From Mucilaginibacter corticis (GTDB lineage Bacteria > Bacteroidota > Bacteroidia > Sphingobacteriales > Sphingobacteriaceae), in the NCBI RefSeq assembly GCF_007558865.1, contig NZ_VLPK01000005.1, positions 124,001 to 188,000 on the forward strand: a stretch of 64,000 bases of DNA, written 5' to 3'. The position numbers and the translations under genes are program-made. Positions 59,395 to 64,000 of this stretch are shown piece by piece (the first letter of the stretch is position 1; the number at the start of each line of letters is the position of its first letter). The notes below the pieces were generated by a model. The model worked only from the letters and a program-made list of their open reading frames with translations, ran no database searches and was not told the DNA's origin.

Positions 59395-59694
59395 TTAAAT
59401 TTCTTGTTCTTTACTACTCAATTTGAGAACTGAAAAGTCCCTGGTTTGTGTAGGTGTCCATATCACGAAGTGCAGATCATATTGCCGCTCACGTACCCTA
59501 AAGATCTTTTCAGTAATTAGCTCTTGTAACTCGATATAAATTTCATTAAGGGCTTTGGTAAACTGATTTAACGTAATGATTATCTTATTATTTTCAACAG
59601 AAATAAAGGTCCAGTATTTTGTCGGCAATTCCTGTTTAAGGAAGGTACAAACCCTTGTAAGATATTCGGTCATTATGTTTTCGGCGGTAGTCAT
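59395..59694 (-). CDS. Conserved-looking orphan protein, 99 residues
   Basis: I do not recognise this family. It is a soluble, mixed alpha/beta protein: NIMTEYLTRVCTFLKQELP, KYWTFISVENNKIIITLNQF, then a helix ALNEIYIELQELITEKIF and strands QYDLHFVIWTPTQ. It has no signal peptide or membrane helix. The annotated ATG at 59694 lies about one base from the predicted transcription start, so either the mRNA is leaderless or the true start is the in-frame ATG at 59673. The zinc-ribbon gene follows. Confidence 0.62.
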   Translation of the reverse strand: MTTAENIMTEYLTRVCTFLKQELPTKYWTFISVENNKIIITLNQFTKALNEIYIELQELITEKIFRVRERQYDLHFVIWTPTQTRDFSVLKLSSKEQEI

Positions 59695-59698
59695 ACCA

Positions 59699-59729
59699 CA
59701 AATTTATGCTAAAAATATTAGTAAATCAA
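59699..59729 (-). promoter_or_regulatory. Promoter of the orphan/zinc-ribbon operon
   Basis: On the minus strand, TTG (59729-59727) and TAAATTTG (59706-59699; exact TAnnTTTG) are 20 bases apart. The -7 box ends five bases before the annotated ATG. Confidence 0.72.
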
Positions 59730-59842
59730 CAGGTATTAAAAAATTTAATACACAAAATTACATCCTTTAGCAAACTGTTTCTACCGTATAAATACGCATT
59801 TTGATACGTTTAACTACTGATATTGGATAGTTGAGTTATCGC

Positions 59843-62305
59843 TTATTCGTAAAAATATACCCTTTTTACGCGCTGCGAAATATTGGTCAGTATTTCATAA
59901 GGGATTGTCCCTATCTGGCTTGCTAATTCTTCTATGCGGTGTTGCTCGTTAAACACAATAACCTCATCCCCTTCTTTAACATCAACAGCACTTACATCTA
60001 TCATGCACATATCCATTGATACATTGCCAATGGTGGGTACCACCACCCCATTTACCAGCATATTACCTACCCCGTTACCAAACGCACGCAGATAACCATC
60101 GGCATAGCCAATACGTACGGTGGCTATCTTGCCATCTTTCGGCATTACGCCGTTGCGACCGTAGCCTATGGTGTCGCCGGCCGCTATTTTCTTAACCTGC
60201 GATACACTGGTTTTTAAACTGGTGATGGGCTGCAACGCACTATCATCAGCAGGAACCGCGGCATCAATACCGTACAAACCGATACCCAACCTTACCATGT
60301 CAAACTGTGCCGATGGCCAGCGCGTAATACCCGAGGTGTTTGACAGGTGTTTGATTACTTTATAACCCAGGCATTTTTCTATCTTTTTAGCGGCCTTTTC
60401 AAAACGGCTGATCTGTGTTTGAGTAAATTCATCATGTTTTGCAGCTTCGCTGGCTGCCAGGTGCGAGAACATGGATAAGATCCGTACATATTTATTCTCT
60501 TCCAGCAAGTCGCATAGGGTTTCTATCTCGAAAGGCTCAAAACCAAGCCTGTGCATACCTGTATCTATTTTAAGGTGTACCGGGTAATTGGTGATATCGT
60601 TTTGCTGGGCATATTTTATAAAATCATCAAATAAGCCAAAACTGAATATCACAGGTTCAAGTTTGAACTCAATTAACTTATCAAATGCGGATTGCTCGGC
60701 ATTTAATATCATTATAGGCATGGTTATGCCTGCCTGTCGTAATGAAATACCCTCATCGGTATAAGCTACCGCCAAATAATCAACTTTGTTATATTGCAGC
60801 ATATTGGCCAACTCAAAAGTACCGCTGCCATAGCTAAAAGCTTTCACCATTGCCATCAACTTTACGCCCGGCTTTAATTTTGATTTATAGTAGTTCAAAT
60901 TATTCAGCATGGCGTTAAGGTTGATCTCCATTACCGTCTCGTGCGTTTTTTGAACCAACGCCCTGCTTACCCTTTCAAACTCAAAACTCCGTGAACCTTT
61001 TATCAGGATGGTTTCACTTTTAAAGCCAAGCGCCAACAGGCTATTAAGCAGTTCGGTGGTATCTTTGTAGAAAAACTTTTCGGGAGGCTCGAAATAATCC
61101 TGGTGTTTCACCAGCGCCTCGCCGACGCCAATAAACTTGTCGACCTTTTTTGATCTGATCAGTTCGGCCACCTGTTTATACAAAACATCTTCCTGCAGGC
61201 CCGATTGAAAGATATCAGACAGCACCAATGTCTTTTTCTTATGCTGATTTTGCTGATTTAAAAAGTTAAGCGCTATCTCCAGCGATTGGATATCTGAGTT
61301 ATAAGAATCGTCAATAACTGAACAATCGTTGATGCCGGTTTTCAATTCTAACCGCATACTAACCGGGTTAAGGCGCTCTAAACGTTTATCAGCTTCGGCA
61401 GATGGATAACCTAAATATAACAACGTGGCCCAGCAAACAATGGCATTCTCAATTGATGCCTCATCAAGAAAAGGGATCAGGCATTCTATTTCCTTTCCAT
61501 CAAACCTGGCGCGCAGGTAATAATTTCTTTTGATGATAGTTTCACTGAAAACATATAGGTCGGCCTGCTTAAAATTGCGGCTCCAGGTAAAGGTTTTTAA
61601 ATTGGCAATGTCCTTTTTATAATCAAGCAACTGGTCATAGTTGTGAATAAGCAGTTTACAATTCTTGAATAGCTTCAACTTTTCTAATACCTTTTCCCGC
61701 GTGTTTTCAAAGCCTTCATCGTGCGCGGTACCCAAATGCGTAAGTATTCCGATGTTGGGTTTTATGATGGCTTCCAGGTTATCCATTTCGCCGGGAAGGG
61801 ATATACCGGCCTCAAAAATACCCAGGTTGTTTCTATCATTGATCTGCCATACAGACAGAGGTACACCAATTTGCGAATTATAGCTTTTTGGGTTACGTAC
61901 AATATTTTTATCGACCGCCATTAATTGGTAAAGCCACTCTTTAACAATGGTTTTGCCGTTACTGCCGGTAATGCCTATCACGTCTAAATTAAATCGGCTG
62001 CGGTGATGCTGGGCCAGCTTTTGCAGCGCGCTAAGCACATCGTCAACAATCAAAAAGTTGGCGCCGGGCAGTTTAATTTCAGGGCCTTGCTTTACTACAA
62101 AATTGCGCACCCCTGCGGCATAGGCTTCGGCAATGAACTCGTGACCGTTGCGCCTGCCGCTCAGGGCGAAAAACAGGCCTTCGGCCGCGATATTGATGCG
62201 GCGGCTGTCTGTCAATAATATACTGATGAGATCATCTGTTACGATATCACCCTGCGCGTTTATAATTTGCTTAACTGCTGTAATTGAATATTGGTTGCTT
62301 AGCAT
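59843..62305 (-). CDS. murF-alr: MurF-alanine racemase fusion
   Basis: An 820-residue bifunctional peptidoglycan-precursor enzyme. The N-terminal half (about 1-450) is UDP-MurNAc-tripeptide:D-Ala-D-Ala ligase: GITGSNGKTIVKEW (ATP site), LTHLGTAHDEGF and DDSYNSDIQSLEIAL. The C-terminal half (about 455-820) is alanine racemase: PLP-Lys in LMAMVKAFSYGSG, then GMHRLGFE and the substrate-recognition YGRNGVMP and VRIGYADGYLRAFGNG. The fusion is common in Bacteroidota and should make D-Ala near the ligase that uses D-Ala-D-Ala. In-frame fusion without a break is seen here. Confidence 0.96.
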   Translation of the reverse strand: MLSNQYSITAVKQIINAQGDIVTDDLISILLTDSRRINIAAEGLFFALSGRRNGHEFIAEAYAAGVRNFVVKQGPEIKLPGANFLIVDDVLSALQKLAQHHRSRFNLDVIGITGSNGKTIVKEWLYQLMAVDKNIVRNPKSYNSQIGVPLSVWQINDRNNLGIFEAGISLPGEMDNLEAIIKPNIGILTHLGTAHDEGFENTREKVLEKLKLFKNCKLLIHNYDQLLDYKKDIANLKTFTWSRNFKQADLYVFSETIIKRNYYLRARFDGKEIECLIPFLDEASIENAIVCWATLLYLGYPSAEADKRLERLNPVSMRLELKTGINDCSVIDDSYNSDIQSLEIALNFLNQQNQHKKKTLVLSDIFQSGLQEDVLYKQVAELIRSKKVDKFIGVGEALVKHQDYFEPPEKFFYKDTTELLNSLLALGFKSETILIKGSRSFEFERVSRALVQKTHETVMEINLNAMLNNLNYYKSKLKPGVKLMAMVKAFSYGSGTFELANMLQYNKVDYLAVAYTDEGISLRQAGITMPIMILNAEQSAFDKLIEFKLEPVIFSFGLFDDFIKYAQQNDITNYPVHLKIDTGMHRLGFEPFEIETLCDLLEENKYVRILSMFSHLAASEAAKHDEFTQTQISRFEKAAKKIEKCLGYKVIKHLSNTSGITRWPSAQFDMVRLGIGLYGIDAAVPADDSALQPITSLKTSVSQVKKIAAGDTIGYGRNGVMPKDGKIATVRIGYADGYLRAFGNGVGNMLVNGVVVPTIGNVSMDMCMIDVSAVDVKEGDEVIVFNEQHRIEELASQIGTIPYEILTNISQRVKRVYFYE

Positions 62306-62418
62306 GGCGATGTAAAATTGCTAATAATTTAGCCTATTAACACAATAATCGGCAATTTGATTTTAAGCGGCATCATATCAAATTTATCCTTACATTTATG
62401 TAACCTTATCTCAATAAA

Positions 62419-63030
62419 ATGTTCAGATCATTATTTATCATATTACTACTGGCATTATGTAAACCGGCTTTTTGTCAAACTGCTACAGATTTTAATGATC
62501 CTGATTTTACATTATTCCCAAAGTATAAAGAGGATGCCAAATATTTTGCTAACGTTATACCTGATTCTACCTATCTATACTGGCGGTGCGTTTTCAACGC
62601 CGGTCCTTATTTTCGTAAGGCTAAAGACCGTGTAATTTTTGAGACGGGAGATAAAAAATACGCTAAGCTTATAAAAAAATACAAGGTTGGAAATGGTTTT
62701 ATGCGTGGCTGCCCCCCCGCATTTTGTTCATATTATATTATCGCGGTCAGATCCGACAAAACGATACTTCAAGTTAATAGTCCTGAGACATTTAAAATCT
62801 TTTTAGGTAAAATTGACAACCTTGATGAAGTGCGACTTGTAGTAAAAGATCATAGTTATACTATCTACAATAACTCGTTAAAATCTGGTTCCTACCGGGA
62901 GCGTAAAGACGATTATCTTTTACTTTTAGGAGGTTACAGCAGTGATTTAATTAGCAATACACCAGTATCCACAAAGGCGGTACTAACTAAAGCGGGCGAC
63001 TTTCGCATAATTGAAAGCGGCACATATTAG
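62419..63030 (+). CDS. Secreted orphan protein, 203 residues
   Basis: I do not recognise this protein. It has a clear signal peptide (MFRSLFIILLLALCKPAFCQ). The mature region includes KAKDRVIFETGDKKYAKLIKKYKVG, the Cys-rich GCPPAFCSYYIIAV, and TILQVNSPETFKIFLGKIDN. Several hydrophobic strands suggest a periplasmic beta-rich domain. It is monocistronic or precedes recX by about 45 bases. Confidence 0.65.
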   Translation: MFRSLFIILLLALCKPAFCQTATDFNDPDFTLFPKYKEDAKYFANVIPDSTYLYWRCVFNAGPYFRKAKDRVIFETGDKKYAKLIKKYKVGNGFMRGCPPAFCSYYIIAVRSDKTILQVNSPETFKIFLGKIDNLDEVRLVVKDHSYTIYNNSLKSGSYRERKDDYLLLLGGYSSDLISNTPVSTKAVLTKAGDFRIIESGTY

Positions 63031-63075
63031 ACATTTGTCTAAGTGATCTATATCCCATAAGTTTGGGCAACAGAT

Positions 63076-63558
63076 ATGGACCTGCCCAAAAAACAAAAAA
63101 TAACCGACCCAAAAGTTGCCCTTACCAAAGCAGAGCATTATTGCGCCTACCAGGACCGGTCGCAACAGGAAATGCGGGACAAGCTGTACGAATGGGGATT
63201 ATGGCCCGAAGCGGTCGAAAATATCATTACCGACCTGGTAACCACCGGCTTTTTAAACGAAGAACGTTTTGCAAAAGCTTACGTACAAGGTAAATTTAAC
63301 CAAAAAGCCTGGGGCAAGATCAAGATAAAACAAGGACTAAAAATTAAGAGAGTGCCTGACGTATTGATAAAAAAAGCTCTGTTACTGATTGACGGCGATG
63401 CCTATTTACAGGCTTTGCTACACATTTTAACTAAAAAGGCAGCTTTATTAAATGAAAAAGATGCCGACAAGCGCCGGTACAAGCTGCAACAGTACGCTTT
63501 GGGCCGCGGATATGAAAATGATTTGATAGCAGACGTTTTGAAAAACAGCGACTTATAA
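63076..63558 (+). CDS. recX: RecX-family regulator of RecA
   Basis: A 160-residue, all-helical RecX-like protein that would inhibit RecA filaments. It has AEHYCAYQDRSQQEMRDKL, VENIITDLVTTGFLNEERFAKAYVQGK, KAWGKIKIKQGLK and a final YALGRGYENDLIADVL, the three tandem RecX helical repeats. It starts at ATG 63076. It precedes the tRNA genes but is separated from them by a promoter. Confidence 0.9.
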   Translation: MDLPKKQKITDPKVALTKAEHYCAYQDRSQQEMRDKLYEWGLWPEAVENIITDLVTTGFLNEERFAKAYVQGKFNQKAWGKIKIKQGLKIKRVPDVLIKKALLLIDGDAYLQALLHILTKKAALLNEKDADKRRYKLQQYALGRGYENDLIADVLKNSDL

Positions 63559-63586
63559 AAACCTTTAAAAAAAGTGAAAATTTTCC

Positions 63587-63616
63587 TTGCAGAAACTTCA
63601 ATTCTGTCTATATTTG
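63587..63616 (+). promoter_or_regulatory. Promoter of the tRNA-Gly operon
   Basis: TTG at 63587-63589 and TATATTTG (63609-63616; exact TAnnTTTG) are 19 bases apart. This is the most canonical promoter in the window, and it precedes the tRNA-Gly gene. Confidence 0.8.
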
Positions 63617-63671
63617 CACTCCCGCAAACGAGATAGGCACACAGCCAACTTCAAGCAGGAAAATAACCAAC

Positions 63672-63744
<73 letters not shown>

Positions 63745-63813
63745 CAAATCCCTTTCACAAGAAGGGATTTATTGTTAAAAGGTTTATGTAACTTTACTAA
63801 AACCTTACCTTTA

Positions 63814-63847
63814 GCCAGATGCCGCGGTTCGACTCCGGCGCTGGGTA
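63814..63847 (+). pseudogene. Degenerate tRNA fragment between tRNA-Gly and tRNA-Leu
   Basis: A 34-base stretch ends in GGTTCGACTCC followed by GGCGCTGGGTA, which looks like a T-arm and acceptor 3' strand with discriminator A. It begins with GCCAGATG, like a tRNA-Leu 5' end. The T-stem does not pair cleanly, and no D-arm or anticodon arm exists, so it cannot be a working tRNA. It could be a deleted tRNA gene or an attachment-site scar. Confidence 0.5.
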
Positions 63848-63857
63848 CTAAACACCG

Positions 63858-63942
63858 GCTCAGATGGTGGAACTGGTAGACACGCAGGACTTAAAATCCT
63901 GTTCCCGTAAACGGAGTGCGGGTTCGATTCCCGCTCTGAGTA
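63858..63942 (+). tRNA. tRNA-Leu (anticodon UAA)
   Basis: An 85-base class II tRNA. The acceptor is GCTCAGA / TCTGAGT with a G-U first pair and discriminator A. The anticodon arm CAGGA-CTTAAAA-TCCTG gives UAA (Leu). A long variable arm (GTTCCCGTAAACGGAGT) and T-arm GCGGG-TTCGATT-CCCGC follow. Confidence 0.95.
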
Positions 63943-63968
63943 CAAAAGCCCCAAGCCCGGGGCTTTTG
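63943..63968 (+). terminator. Intrinsic terminator after tRNA-Leu
   Basis: CAAAAGCCCC and GGGGCTTTTG form a 10-bp stem across six bases, immediately after the tRNA. A T-rich stretch follows. Confidence 0.88.
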
Positions 63969-64000
63969 TTGTTTTATAGCTATATTCATCTAATGTTTTA

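Noticed and set aside
59576..59770. 64-codon plus-strand ORF opposite the orphan gene
   Set aside because: Antisense to a better-supported minus-strand gene with its own consensus promoter.

Overview
The window looks like a chromosomal segment from a member of the Bacteroidota, most likely Sphingobacteriaceae (Mucilaginibacter/Pedobacter-like; inferred from gene content, no search was run). Supporting signs: many promoters fit TTG - about 20 nt - TAnnTTTG; the primary sigma factor is a short form without region 1.1; MurF and alanine racemase are fused; arginine synthesis uses an N-acylornithine carbamoyltransferase instead of OTCase; and there is a TonB receptor with a carboxypeptidase-like N-terminal domain. 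Coding is dense, with no phage, insertion sequence or CRISPR array.

Layout. 1-3.6 kb: the start of recQ (cut by the window edge), a GDP-mannose pyrophosphorylase, the SRP RNA, a small orphan protein and a YpdA-like flavoprotein. 3.7-10.9 kb: an arginine cluster headed by a possible Arg-rich leader ORF, then N-acylglutamate synthase-like GNAT, argG, cupin, GNAT, argC, a four-helix-bundle (IVP) gene inside an inverted repeat, argD, argF' and a PaiB-like protein. argB-proC lies apart at 17.6-19.2 kb. Between them are an antiporter, an NDH-2, a secreted hydrolase and a BlaR1/BlaI-type pair with a clear operator cluster. 19.4-31.7 kb: housekeeping and transport genes (gpmA, acetate transporter, TonB receptor plus lipoprotein, lpdA, rpoD, nfi, a small membrane protein with an ABC ATPase). 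31.9-45.4 kb: smc, an S41 protease lipoprotein, a lolD operon carrying two unusual small genes, sucC, a GltS-like protein, yceI, a YciO-type protein and a hybrid histidine kinase.

45.6-49.5 kb is a trp operon (trpD-trpF-trpB-trpA, without trpC) with an attenuator: a 15-residue leader peptide with three tandem Trp codons followed by an intrinsic terminator. 49.6-63.6 kb: a Kir-type potassium channel, SDR, glycosyltransferase, recR, a solute symporter, a LOG protein, a signal peptidase I homologue lacking both catalytic residues, two tandem MFS paralogues, a DUF502 protein, a two-gene operon with a 56-residue zinc-ribbon protein, murF-alr, a secreted orphan and recX. The window ends with tRNA-Gly(GCC), a degenerate tRNA fragment and tRNA-Leu(UAA).

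The most noteworthy signals are the trp attenuator, the possible arginine counterpart, the apparently dead signal peptidase and dead HAD protein, and at least seven families of long inverted repeats in intergenic gaps. One of these repeats supplies the stop codons of two convergent genes. Three promoters (trpL, blaI and the zinc-ribbon operon) sit so close to their start codon that leaderless or nearly leaderless transcripts are predicted.
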